Shown piece by piece: positions 8,765 through 17,882 of a DNA stretch of 64,000 nucleotides. Every line of letters begins with the position of its first letter. Position 1 is the first letter of the stretch. The position numbers were made by a program, and so were the translations under genes. Source of the stretch: an uncultured Pelagibacteraceae bacterium (GTDB lineage: Bacteria > Pseudomonadota > Alphaproteobacteria > Pelagibacterales > Pelagibacteraceae); NCBI GenBank assembly GCA_902615715.1, contig CACMQA010000002.1, positions 182,263 to 246,262 on the forward strand. The letters are read 5' to 3'. The notes beneath the pieces were generated by a model that saw only the letters and a program-made list of their open reading frames with translations, made no database searches and was not told where the DNA came from.

Positions 8765-10160
8765 ATTTTTTTTCTATTTCCATTACAAAATTATTGTATT
8801 CATCCAATTTTTTCATAATCTTTTCATCACTTTCATGTTTATTTCGCATATCGTCTACTGACCGATAAAATTCAGGAATAGTTGTCCATTGTTGTTTGTC
8901 AGTTGAAAACAAACGGCCAGCAATATTTTTCATAATTTCCTTTTTAAAATTTTCTGGAAGGACTTCTGGAGCCTCTTGATAAATTAACCTTTTTGCAAAA
9001 AAACTATATCTTTCATCACTAAATTTATCGATTAAAGAAACTTTCTCATTCCAATCAGTTGTGTGAAATTTCTCCATTAAAGAACTATCTGAAGGAGTAG
9101 CAAATCCACCTGAATAAAGAGTTTCTTCAGGTTGTAAGTTTTCTTTATTCACTGTTCTAGCAGATTTCTCCTCATGAATTTCATTAAGAATACTCCTTAT
9201 TTGTTCTAAAAATTCTGGTGAGTTATCTAAAATATGAGCTCTTCTTTTTATTTCTTCAGGGGAAATATTTTTATAAGGGTCTGTTTTTAAACCATAAGAA
9301 GGATTTAAAAGAACTGGCGATCGATTAGTTTTTATTGTCCTGATTATACGTGGTGGTTTTGAAATTGCTTTTTTAAGATCCTTATAGTCCATTTTAATAT
9401 AATCCTCTGGCGAATGTTGCAGATCCCAACTCATTGCCCAAGCAACATATACAGGGTGACTAAACAAAAATTTTGTTACGTACATTCTCAGTCGTCCATA
9501 AAACCACTCTGTATGGGTTACTACTTTATCTTTTGTCAGTAAATTTCCACAATCCTGACGGCTTAAAGTCATAAGTGACGAATCCCAAATGGGTTTAGTT
9601 TTTGGATTTTTAACAATGATCTCGGACAAAGTTTTTACAGCCTCCGTATCTGGTACGGCTCCGTGTGCATCTTGATGTTTCATTAAATCACTTAATTTAA
9701 AACTAGGATTACCTTTTTCTGTTAGTGGAGTTTCAATTACCGAATTATCAACTAACTTTGCTGCTCTAATGACTGGTAAAACATCTCCAATTTTATTTCC
9801 TTTTGTATTCAAAAAATAGGGTGGTTTTAAATATCTAAAAAAAGTTTTTGATAAAAAAACCCAATCAAATAATTGACTATTGTAACCCAAAAATACTACA
9901 GGCCCCCAACTTAAAAGTTTTTTTTCTAAAATCTGATTAGATTGGTACGGGCTGGGATTTTGTTTTAACCAATTTACATCAAAACCTGTAACATTAAGAG
10001 CTCCTAAGTTTGGCACCAAGCCTTCTTCTAATCGGTTTTTTATGTGAATTCGATCAAGCTCTTGAAGCTTGTCGTTGGTCAAAATAAAGCAGCCCTCGAG
10101 CACGCAGTCAAAAGATGTGTTCGCACCCGACGTTTCTAAATCTGCGAAAACAAAGTTCAT
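8751..10160 (-). CDS. sbcB: Exodeoxyribonuclease I
   Basis: DEDD exonuclease start VFADLETSGANTSFD, FLGYNSQLFDWVFL, QDAHGAVPDTEAV; 469 aa with ExoI-like C-terminus. Confidence 0.9.
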   Translation of the reverse strand: MNFVFADLETSGANTSFDCVLEGCFILTNDKLQELDRIHIKNRLEEGLVPNLGALNVTGFDVNWLKQNPSPYQSNQILEKKLLSWGPVVFLGYNSQLFDWVFLSKTFFRYLKPPYFLNTKGNKIGDVLPVIRAAKLVDNSVIETPLTEKGNPSFKLSDLMKHQDAHGAVPDTEAVKTLSEIIVKNPKTKPIWDSSLMTLSRQDCGNLLTKDKVVTHTEWFYGRLRMYVTKFLFSHPVYVAWAMSWDLQHSPEDYIKMDYKDLKKAISKPPRIIRTIKTNRSPVLLNPSYGLKTDPYKNISPEEIKRRAHILDNSPEFLEQIRSILNEIHEEKSARTVNKENLQPEETLYSGGFATPSDSSLMEKFHTTDWNEKVSLIDKFSDERYSFFAKRLIYQEAPEVLPENFKKEIMKNIAGRLFSTDKQQWTTIPEFYRSVDDMRNKHESDEKIMKKLDEYNNFVMEIEKKYEAA

Positions 10161-11218
10161 TTTATTTTTTTATCCACTAATTTAATTACATCTTCTTCGT
10201 CTTCTACAACGTCACTTGGTGGAAGTTTTTTGGGTGTAAGACCTCCAATTTTATTCATTCTAGAAATTTTACTTAGAAAGCTTCCTCTTCCATCTTTTAT
10301 CTTATCCATAACCTCAGTTACTCCGTCGGAAGATTTTTTAATTGCGTCCTGAGCTTTTTTTGCACTTGTGTAGATATCAACTGCTTGGTTACTGATCTTA
10401 GTAGCAAGGTCAATTACATTGGAAAGATTTTTAGATTGCTTGTCTGTATTCCAAAAATATTCCGCAACCTTTAAAGTGTAAAATAACATTGAAGGACCAC
10501 ATAAAGTTACCTTTTTACTTAAAGCATACTCCATTAACCGCTTTCCACCTTCGTTTGGTAGTTCAGTGATTGCTTTTTCATTTGGGCAAAACATAATAAT
10601 AGTATCTAATGTCTTTAGATCTTTTATCCCCTGGTAATCTTTTCGATTTAAAGTATCAATATGAGTTTTAAGCGACTGTTTATGTCTAGTAAGTGCATTC
10701 TCTCTTGTTGATTCATCATCAGAATTTGAGTATTCATCAAATGCTGTTAGACTTACCTTGCTATCAACTATTACCGATTTACCGTCTGGAAAATAAATAA
10801 TCACATCTGGTTGAAGATTTCCTTCATCTGTATTGAAGCTTTTTTGAGTTACAAATTCATGACCCTCTCTAAATCCAAGATTATTTGTTAAGATATTATT
10901 TAAAACCATCTCTCCCCAAACACCTTGTCGTTGACCTCCTCCAGAAATAAAAGTGTTTGCTATCCTTTCTGCCTCTTCTACGACTTTTGTTTGTCCAGTA
11001 TTCACTGCATTCAAAAGTGTCTGAACTGCGCCGCGATCTTCACTATTTGTTTTTTCATATGCTTCAATTTTTTCTTTAAGATCTTTTAGATTTTGAGCAT
11101 AGTCACTTGTATCCTCTTTTTTTTCCTCTTTAGAATAAAGAGATTTAGCTACAAAACCTAGCAGCAACCCTAGAAATAAACCAATTATTAATTCAATACT
11201 AAAAATATTTATCGTCAT
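10157..11218 (-). CDS. rmuC: DNA recombination protein RmuC
   Basis: N-terminal TM; GQRQGVWGEMVLNNIL, LQPDVIIYFPDGKSVIVDSKVSLTAFDEY. Confidence 0.93.
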   Translation of the reverse strand: MTINIFSIELIIGLFLGLLLGFVAKSLYSKEEKKEDTSDYAQNLKDLKEKIEAYEKTNSEDRGAVQTLLNAVNTGQTKVVEEAERIANTFISGGGQRQGVWGEMVLNNILTNNLGFREGHEFVTQKSFNTDEGNLQPDVIIYFPDGKSVIVDSKVSLTAFDEYSNSDDESTRENALTRHKQSLKTHIDTLNRKDYQGIKDLKTLDTIIMFCPNEKAITELPNEGGKRLMEYALSKKVTLCGPSMLFYTLKVAEYFWNTDKQSKNLSNVIDLATKISNQAVDIYTSAKKAQDAIKKSSDGVTEVMDKIKDGRGSFLSKISRMNKIGGLTPKKLPPSDVVEDEEDVIKLVDKKIK

Positions 11219-11222
11219 AAAA

Positions 11223-11597
11223 TTAATGCAACTTTTTATCGGTTTCTTTTATTTTAAGTTCTGGAAACTGCTCATTGGTAAATTCAGCAAAATTTCCTGT
11301 TACTTCCTTAGTGCTTAACTCATCATTGATCTTATAGTTAGCATAAGATGTTGCATGGATATGTCTTTGCTTAGCAAAGAATAATATTCGATACCAAAGA
11401 TCGCTTGAGCTTAAGCTTGCTTCATCAGCAAATTTTTCAATGTCCTCAAATATTTTTTTGAAATGATCATTAACCCTATTAATTTCCCTCTCTTTGATAT
11501 CCTCGGGTTTGTGTCTTTCAATTAATTTTAGGTCTTGTTTAAAAGGAACAACATTATTTTCCTTTAACTTCTTGTTTTTTTTCTTATTTTTTTTCAT
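11223..11597 (-). CDS. Hypothetical Lys-rich protein, 124 aa
   Basis: ORF contiguous with rmuC. Confidence 0.55.
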   Translation of the reverse strand: MKKNKKKNKKLKENNVVPFKQDLKLIERHKPEDIKEREINRVNDHFKKIFEDIEKFADEASLSSSDLWYRILFFAKQRHIHATSYANYKINDELSTKEVTGNFAEFTNEQFPELKIKETDKKLH

Positions 11598-11752
11598 TTT
11601 CGTTTGCCTCCAGTTATATTTTATTTACCTGAAGCTAACGTTTTAATGATGTATTGAGATATATTTTTATATTCCGACACAAAGCATCTAAAACAATATT
11701 AGCTTGTTAAATACATATTATAACAATTAGTTTCATTAGTCAATTAAAATTT

Positions 11753-12898
11753 CTAAAAATTAAATTCTGGTTGATTATCCAAGCCTACCTCTCCTGTTAA
11801 GTTTAATTTTTTGCCAAAAGGCTCTATCATGATGTCATGATGTATATTAATTCTCTTTTTCCTTTTTTTCATAGATTTTTTAACTTCTAATAAGATTTTC
11901 TTTGCAGCTAAAACTGGTACGGCCATACCTATTTGTCTTCGCACGGACTCCTTGTTACCTAAAAAATCAAAAGAGTCATCGAATGTTTGTAGCCTAGCCC
12001 TTTCTCTATTTGTAAGGGCTCTATTGTGGTTGTAATGATAAACGTGAGTGCCTCCGCCACCGGATCCAGTAACAGTATAAGCTGGTTTATTTCTATCTAA
12101 TTTTTTATAAATGTGACTCATTCTGGCGCTCTTAACATTAGGCAATCCAAATTTATCGTCAATTTGCCAAACATTTTGACCTTCTTTTGTATTTTCTAAT
12201 CTAAGTAGTACTTCTTTAGAGTGCTTCGTAAATTCTTGATTTTTTGATTTTAATAAAGATTTTTTGCTTTGTTTTGTATCAGGCACACCGTCTTCTAATG
12301 CTGTTTTACATGTCACTTGTATAGAAGCTTTTTGAGGTTTGTTAAGTTGAATATTGTTCTTTTCAAAAAAATCTCCTCTATATCCAACTAAAATTAATCT
12401 ATGTCTTGTTTGAGGAATGCCATACTCCTCAAATTTATACTTATCTGCAAATATCTTGTAACCTTTGTTAGAACAGTTTGCAAAATCTCGCATAATTTTT
12501 GTAAAATTATTAAAAACTTCATTTTTTCCTACAATTGCCGTTACATTTTCTGCTACAAAAAATTTAGGCTGAAAATAGTTTAAAACTTTTGAAGCTGCTT
12601 TATAAAGAGGACCATATTCTCCCGTTAACCCCTTTTTCTTACCAACAATGCTGAAATCATTACAAGGAAAACCAAATAGAAGACCGTCTATATTTTTATT
12701 TAATTTCCTCATTTTATTATTGATAAAGTCTTTAAAAACATCTCCTTCAATAACCTCACAATCGGGATGATGTTTTTTAAATGTTTTGCAACTATCGGGG
12801 TGAATATCATTAGCCCAAACATGTTTAAAACCACCAGCTTTTTTAGCTCCTTCAGCAAAACCTCCTGGACCACAAAATAATTCACCTAATTTAATCAT
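11753..12898 (-). CDS. DNA (cytosine-5-)-methyltransferase
   Basis: GELFCGPGGFAEGAKKAG, GFPCNDFSIVGKKKGL (PC motif), FVAENVTAIVG (ENV), QTRHRLILVGYR, LTNRERARLQTF, RRQIGMAVPVLAAK. Confidence 0.96.
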   Translation of the reverse strand: MIKLGELFCGPGGFAEGAKKAGGFKHVWANDIHPDSCKTFKKHHPDCEVIEGDVFKDFINNKMRKLNKNIDGLLFGFPCNDFSIVGKKKGLTGEYGPLYKAASKVLNYFQPKFFVAENVTAIVGKNEVFNNFTKIMRDFANCSNKGYKIFADKYKFEEYGIPQTRHRLILVGYRGDFFEKNNIQLNKPQKASIQVTCKTALEDGVPDTKQSKKSLLKSKNQEFTKHSKEVLLRLENTKEGQNVWQIDDKFGLPNVKSARMSHIYKKLDRNKPAYTVTGSGGGGTHVYHYNHNRALTNRERARLQTFDDSFDFLGNKESVRRQIGMAVPVLAAKKILLEVKKSMKKRKKRINIHHDIMIEPFGKKLNLTGEVGLDNQPEFNF

Positions 12899-12934
12899 AA
12901 AAATATACGTATTGTATACACAAAATACATATAC

Positions 12935-12963
12935 TTGACAAGCTTATTTATTTAGAGTATTTA
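12935..12963 (+). promoter_or_regulatory. Candidate sigma70 promoter in the dcm/ATPase-side divergent region
   Basis: TTGACA (12935-12940), 17-nt spacer, TATTTA (12958-12963); ATG at 12970 would be near-leaderless. Confidence 0.45.
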
Positions 12964-12969
12964 TTAATC

Positions 12970-13260
12970 ATGGAAAAAGAAAAAAATATAGTGGATTTTA
13001 GAGGTCCGAGGAGAAAAACAAAGCAACTTTCCAAAGATAAAAAATTTAAATTGTTTTCTAATATCCGAATGCCAAAACTCCTCTCAGCGATGAACAGTGT
13101 TAAGAACCTAGCAAATTCTGAGTACTATACTTACACTCCTGAGGAAAAAAAAAAGATTATGAGAGACTACAAAGAAGCTTACAGAGCTATGAATGCTGCA
13201 TGGGAAAAAGCTGGCAAAGAAAAGAAAGCCTCTAATAAAAAATCATATTGGGAAGAATAA
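12970..13260 (+). CDS. Hypothetical basic protein, 96 aa
   Basis: ORF immediately followed by the next ORF (TAA ATG). Confidence 0.55.
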   Translation: MEKEKNIVDFRGPRRKTKQLSKDKKFKLFSNIRMPKLLSAMNSVKNLANSEYYTYTPEEKKKIMRDYKEAYRAMNAAWEKAGKEKKASNKKSYWEE

Positions 13261-13587
13261 ATGAGTTACAGAATAAATAAATTTAGAGAACGATTAGAAT
13301 ATTTAAACGAGTGGTTATTAGACACACTAAATTATGAAGAGCATAGAAATCTTAGTTTGAAAGCGACTTTAGACGTTTATGAGGATCAACCTTTAGTTTC
13401 TTTTTTATACAAGATTTACCTCCTGCCAATTTTGACTATTTCTTTCTTTAGCAAACTTAAAAATAGGTATTACATAAAAAAATGCGTTAAAGAAATGGCT
13501 CTAATTAAAAAAACAATTGAAGATCAGGAGCAATTTAGTCAAAAAATTCTAGAAAAATATAAGATTAAAAAAAATGAAAAAAATTAA
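13261..13587 (+). CDS. Hypothetical helical protein, 108 aa
   Basis: ORF with QPLVSFLYKIYLLP hydrophobic segment and coiled coil, similar in layout to 8423..8764. Confidence 0.55.
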   Translation: MSYRINKFRERLEYLNEWLLDTLNYEEHRNLSLKATLDVYEDQPLVSFLYKIYLLPILTISFFSKLKNRYYIKKCVKEMALIKKTIEDQEQFSQKILEKYKIKKNEKN

Positions 13588-13650
13588 CAGTTTGATGCAA
13601 ATAACAAAGAGGAAGATACTTTCTACGGTGAAAAGCTACATCGGATTTAA

Positions 13651-13705
13651 GGATTTGAAGTTTCTTCTCGCCATATTGCATCATGGTCATAACAACTTCA
13701 AATCC
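13651..13705 (+). repeat. Perfect 12-bp inverted repeat upstream of the GHKL ATPase gene
   Basis: GGATTTGAAGTT (13651-13662) and AACTTCAAATCC (13694-13705). Confidence 0.85.
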
Positions 13706-13727
13706 ATTAGCTACCAAAAGGATTAAA

Positions 13728-15860
13728 ATGAGAATCGCAAGAGAAATCATAAAAAAAGCAGAATGGCTCTTTAAGAAAGTATTAGAAGGTGATGATAGTA
13801 ATGACACTAAATTTGGTGATAAATTTCATTTACTAAGTTGTATAGCTGAATTTATTCAAAATGCATTAGATGCAGCTCAAAAGGGAGTTAAACAAGTTTT
13901 AATTAAGATTAGAACTGTAAATGTCAAATTTGAAGTTTTCGAAAAAGCTTTTCTCACAGATGAATTTAAAAAATTTTACACATCTTCAAATGCATACGAT
14001 CGTGGAGTTGATTTTGATGGAAAAGATATATTATGTTTAGTTTTAGAGGATTATAATACTACAGGTATTACGGGAGACCCTAGCGTTTATAAATCTAAAA
14101 TTGATGGAGAGAATAATAACATTCATGTTTTCAATAATGAAATTGGAGGAAATAGAAAAGTAAGTGACGCAAATAAAGGGGGAAGTGAGGGAGAAGGTAA
14201 ACAAACATTTTGTTACGCTTCTGATATTTCCTCATTTTTTTATTACACATTAAGAGAGGATGGTACTGATTTTTTCATGGGAATAAACTATTGCGGCACA
14301 TTTGATTTTGCTGGCGATACAATAAAGCCTCTTTCACATTTTGGAAATATAGTTAAACCACAGGATCAAAATGGAAGAAATTTTACCATTCCAATTAATA
14401 AAGCCGATGAAATTAAAAAATTAAAATCAATTTTTCAAATCGATAGGACTAAACCTGGCACAAGTATTATAATTCCTTATATAAATCGTAAAATATCTTT
14501 TGCTAAAATTAAAGAGAGAGTTTGCAATAGATATCGTGTGCCAATATTTAGAGGACAAGTTTCTGTACAAATACAAAAGGAAATAATTGATGAAAAAAAT
14601 ATAAGCGAAATTTATAAAAATAATTATTGTAAATCAGAAAATGAAAAGAAAATGTGTGTGGAATTTTTTGATTTCGTTAAGAAAATTGATGCTAACAATT
14701 ACATAGAATATCAAATAGGAATTACTCCAGGTGACACTAGAAACATTAGTAAGAATTCAAATGATGAAAAAATAAGGTCTGATTATAATAAGGGTGAAAT
14801 ATTAAAATTTAAAATTCCTGTTGAAATTAAAAAATATAAAATTGTAGATGATCGTAAAACTAATGAAGTAGAACTCATAAATTCATTTTTTAATATTTAC
14901 GCAAAAAAATTTTCTGAAATGAGCGAGCAGTTTAAATGGTGTGATACTATAAGAGGAAATATGCCAATAGTTAATACTAGAGTAAAAAGTTCAACTCATT
15001 ACCTAACAGATATTCAGGAAGAAGAAATGAGATTATTAGCAAAAACAGGTGAGACGGCAAATCATACAAGGATAAAAAAAGATCATTTTAAATATAGATC
15101 AAGATACAAAGAGGGTTCGCAAGAAGACGTAATAGATTTTATTAATTATGCATTTACTACTTTTGGAAATTATTTTGTATTAGACAATGAGGATTTAGAT
15201 CACTCAACAACTTTAGATTTATGTCAAGTAATTGCTGACTCAGAAATAGAAAAGCAAAAATATGCGCTATTAAACAAAAAAGGAGACTCGGAAGAAGATG
15301 AAGAAGAAGACACTATTAAAGTTAAACTTCCACCAATTCCAACTAAATTAAAAGCTTATCGGGCAAGAGAAATTAATAATGAAAAATTTAAAGGGTGGGA
15401 GGCAAAAGGTATTAAATACGATAAACAAAAAATTGATGAATTGGAAAAAGTTGCTGACACTTATATCGATGCTGCGGAAAAAACTTTAAAACAGGAAGGT
15501 TTAGCTGAAGATACAAAAAATGAGATAAAAGAAAATATTTTAAAAGCAAAAAGAAGAAAAGATGATTATTCATTATTTAAGAAAAAGAATTATACTTTTT
15601 ATCCAATAAAGATAAGATTAACTGCTGCTTTTGATGATGGTTCAAGCAATCCCTACGAATATTATGAAAAACCTGATTTTGATTTTAATAATAAAAAACA
15701 ATTTAAATATAATATTAAAGGTGATTTAAATCTATCTAAGCATGACGAAAATAAAATTGTTTTAGAGGGAGCCTCTGAAAATTTTGAATTCTCAGTCACA
15801 GGATTTGGTAATGATTGTGAAGAAAAAGTTTTAATCAATCATCAATGGGAAGCAATGTAA
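13728..15860 (+). CDS. GHKL-fold (MORC/MutL-like) ATPase of a restriction/defence module
   Basis: N box EFIQNALDAAQKGVK, D-box-like LVLEDYNTTGITGDPS, glycine-rich lid GGSEGEGKQTFCYASDISSFF. Start placed at ATG 13728 (MRIAREIIKK), after the hairpin; the track ORF begins at 13683. Confidence 0.8.
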   Translation: MRIAREIIKKAEWLFKKVLEGDDSNDTKFGDKFHLLSCIAEFIQNALDAAQKGVKQVLIKIRTVNVKFEVFEKAFLTDEFKKFYTSSNAYDRGVDFDGKDILCLVLEDYNTTGITGDPSVYKSKIDGENNNIHVFNNEIGGNRKVSDANKGGSEGEGKQTFCYASDISSFFYYTLREDGTDFFMGINYCGTFDFAGDTIKPLSHFGNIVKPQDQNGRNFTIPINKADEIKKLKSIFQIDRTKPGTSIIIPYINRKISFAKIKERVCNRYRVPIFRGQVSVQIQKEIIDEKNISEIYKNNYCKSENEKKMCVEFFDFVKKIDANNYIEYQIGITPGDTRNISKNSNDEKIRSDYNKGEILKFKIPVEIKKYKIVDDRKTNEVELINSFFNIYAKKFSEMSEQFKWCDTIRGNMPIVNTRVKSSTHYLTDIQEEEMRLLAKTGETANHTRIKKDHFKYRSRYKEGSQEDVIDFINYAFTTFGNYFVLDNEDLDHSTTLDLCQVIADSEIEKQKYALLNKKGDSEEDEEEDTIKVKLPPIPTKLKAYRAREINNEKFKGWEAKGIKYDKQKIDELEKVADTYIDAAEKTLKQEGLAEDTKNEIKENILKAKRRKDDYSLFKKKNYTFYPIKIRLTAAFDDGSSNPYEYYEKPDFDFNNKKQFKYNIKGDLNLSKHDENKIVLEGASENFEFSVTGFGNDCEEKVLINHQWEAM

Positions 15861-15861
15861 T

Positions 15862-16740
15862 ATGGCTCAAACGACTATAGAAATTTTCGAGGAAAAACGG
15901 ATTACTTACAAAGGTAAAGATCCAGATCTGAACATAAGTTGTGTTAAAGAAGATGAAACTGGAATCGTGGTAGAGGTTAAAATTAATCTTAGAAGACATA
16001 ATTTCGGGGATAACTGCGATGTATTTTTTCAAACTTATGACAATAGAGGTGCAGGGAATAAGCCAAATAAAATGGGTAAAATCAAAGAACTAAATCAAGA
16101 AGAAAAAAATGTTTTTCAATACCCTATTAGTAATATTAAAAAAGAGGATGCCAAATTTAGAGTGATAGTTTCAGAACCTGGAAATTTTAAAGACTCCAAA
16201 GTTATAAGATTAATTGGAAAAGCAGAAATACCTGGCTTTGATGACGAAAATGATAAATCTAAACAAAAAATAAATTCTTTATTACCTACTAAAGAACTAG
16301 ATATTGGCACTCCATTTATGGTTGATATGTCTCCCAACCGTCTTCCATATCTTGTACTTAAAAGAGGTTGTAATATTAAATACAAGTTAGACTCTAATTC
16401 TGACCCAGTACAAAAATCATTAATTTATACTTCTGCTATAAGAGCAATAATTGAAGCGTACCTAACAGACCACCGATATGAAGATTGTATTTACAAAAAA
16501 CAATGGTTCGATCTTATTTCAAAAAAAACCGGTGAGTCAGTTGATGAATTCCCTTCAAACTATGTTTCTATAGATGACGGTAAAACGGTTATTGAGAGTA
16601 ATTGCAAAAACTGGATAGAGTCAGTTACGGAGACAATGGTAAGTAATTTACCCGATAGCAATGGAAAAAAACTTATTGATAAGCATAAGGAAGCTAATTT
16701 TAGAAATAATGAGATAACTTATAGCGAAGAAGAGGGCTAA
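15862..16740 (+). CDS. Unknown protein, 292 aa, in the ATPase/Vsr operon
   Basis: ORF separated by 1 nt from the ATPase gene and 1 nt from the next; no family recognised. Confidence 0.75.
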   Translation: MAQTTIEIFEEKRITYKGKDPDLNISCVKEDETGIVVEVKINLRRHNFGDNCDVFFQTYDNRGAGNKPNKMGKIKELNQEEKNVFQYPISNIKKEDAKFRVIVSEPGNFKDSKVIRLIGKAEIPGFDDENDKSKQKINSLLPTKELDIGTPFMVDMSPNRLPYLVLKRGCNIKYKLDSNSDPVQKSLIYTSAIRAIIEAYLTDHRYEDCIYKKQWFDLISKKTGESVDEFPSNYVSIDDGKTVIESNCKNWIESVTETMVSNLPDSNGKKLIDKHKEANFRNNEITYSEEEG

Positions 16741-16741
16741 A

Positions 16742-17527
16742 ATGAAAATAAGAGAATTTACAGAAGAAGGAAATCAACAATTTCATCTATTATACAAAAG
16801 AATTAAAGAGTCCGTATTAAATTATAATAAAGATATAGAAAAGGGCTACACACCAAATTTAAAGAAAAAGATGAAAGAATTGGTAGCTGATCCCAACCTT
16901 TCGATTGATATAGGAGGGACAGTAGAATTAAAAATTCCAAGCTCTGATAGTCAGTTTTTATTTGGAAAATATATCGACGAAGTTTTAAAAGAACATAATG
17001 AGTTAAAAATTTTTAATAATGAAAAATTATGGAATTGGTTATCGGCTTATTTCTTTGACATTATTTTTCATAAAAAAGCTAAAGGAATTTCTGAACATAG
17101 ATATCTGCTTAGTGATAGTTGGTTTACAAAATATAGACATTTAGTCCGAACGCCATGGTATATGCATAAAATTTACAATGAATCTTCAAAATTATTTTTA
17201 CATGGAGCTACTTATTTTGGAGGTAACTATATGGAGCAATGGATAAGCCATCGAATAAATGAAAAATTTACAAAGGCAGCTGACATCGCTTTTGATCTAT
17301 ACTACGATAAAAAAAATGATGAACCAAAATCTGGTTATTCTCACAAGTTTATCAGTAAAAAGGTTACTGGATCAAAGAAAAAAGTAAAAACTCTTGTACC
17401 AGGATCTTTAGGAAGATTAATAGACAAATTAAACCAATATAACGAAATTTATAATATCTGGGAAATGGATAGAAAAGAAATTATTCAACTTTTGCCTAAA
17501 GAATTCGATGAACTCAAAGAACACTAA
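16742..17527 (+). CDS. DUF6339-like protein, 261 aa
   Basis: RYLLSDSWFTKYRHLVRTPWYMHKIYN...GGNYMEQWISHRINEKF resembles the DUF6339 family; family assignment from memory. Confidence 0.55.
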   Translation: MKIREFTEEGNQQFHLLYKRIKESVLNYNKDIEKGYTPNLKKKMKELVADPNLSIDIGGTVELKIPSSDSQFLFGKYIDEVLKEHNELKIFNNEKLWNWLSAYFFDIIFHKKAKGISEHRYLLSDSWFTKYRHLVRTPWYMHKIYNESSKLFLHGATYFGGNYMEQWISHRINEKFTKAADIAFDLYYDKKNDEPKSGYSHKFISKKVTGSKKKVKTLVPGSLGRLIDKLNQYNEIYNIWEMDRKEIIQLLPKEFDELKEH

Positions 17528-17873
17528 GCCCGAAATAATTGTCAGAAAAAAATTATTTTCTAAAGGATATCGTTACAAAATACATGATAAAAAGCTTCCA
17601 GGAAGACCTGACATTGTTATACCTAAACTAAAAATAATCATTAATGTACATGGTTGCTACTGGCACTATCATGGTTGTGAAAAAAGTCGATTACCAAAAA
17701 CTCGAGCTGAATATTGGCTAACAAGATTAGAGAATAATAAGAAAAGAGACTTCTTCAATAAACAAAAATTAATTAAACTTGGTTGGAAAGTTATTGATAT
17801 TTGGGAATGTACTTTAAACAAAAGCAATATTGCCAAAACCTTTGAACGTTTAGAACATCAAATAGCTGTTTAA
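17508..17873 (+). CDS. vsr: Very-short-patch-repair (Vsr) type endonuclease
   Basis: NTKPEIIVRKKLFSKGYRYKIHDKKLPGRPDIVIPKLKIIINVHGCYWHYHGC...GWKVIDIWEC; overlaps upstream ORF by 20 nt. Confidence 0.93.
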   Translation: MNSKNTKPEIIVRKKLFSKGYRYKIHDKKLPGRPDIVIPKLKIIINVHGCYWHYHGCEKSRLPKTRAEYWLTRLENNKKRDFFNKQKLIKLGWKVIDIWECTLNKSNIAKTFERLEHQIAV

Positions 17874-17882
17874 AAAACACTA

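Noticed and set aside
13565-13807. 80-aa minus ORF overlapping the GHKL ATPase start
   Set aside because: Covers the inverted repeat and the N-terminus of the plus gene; no recognisable protein signal.
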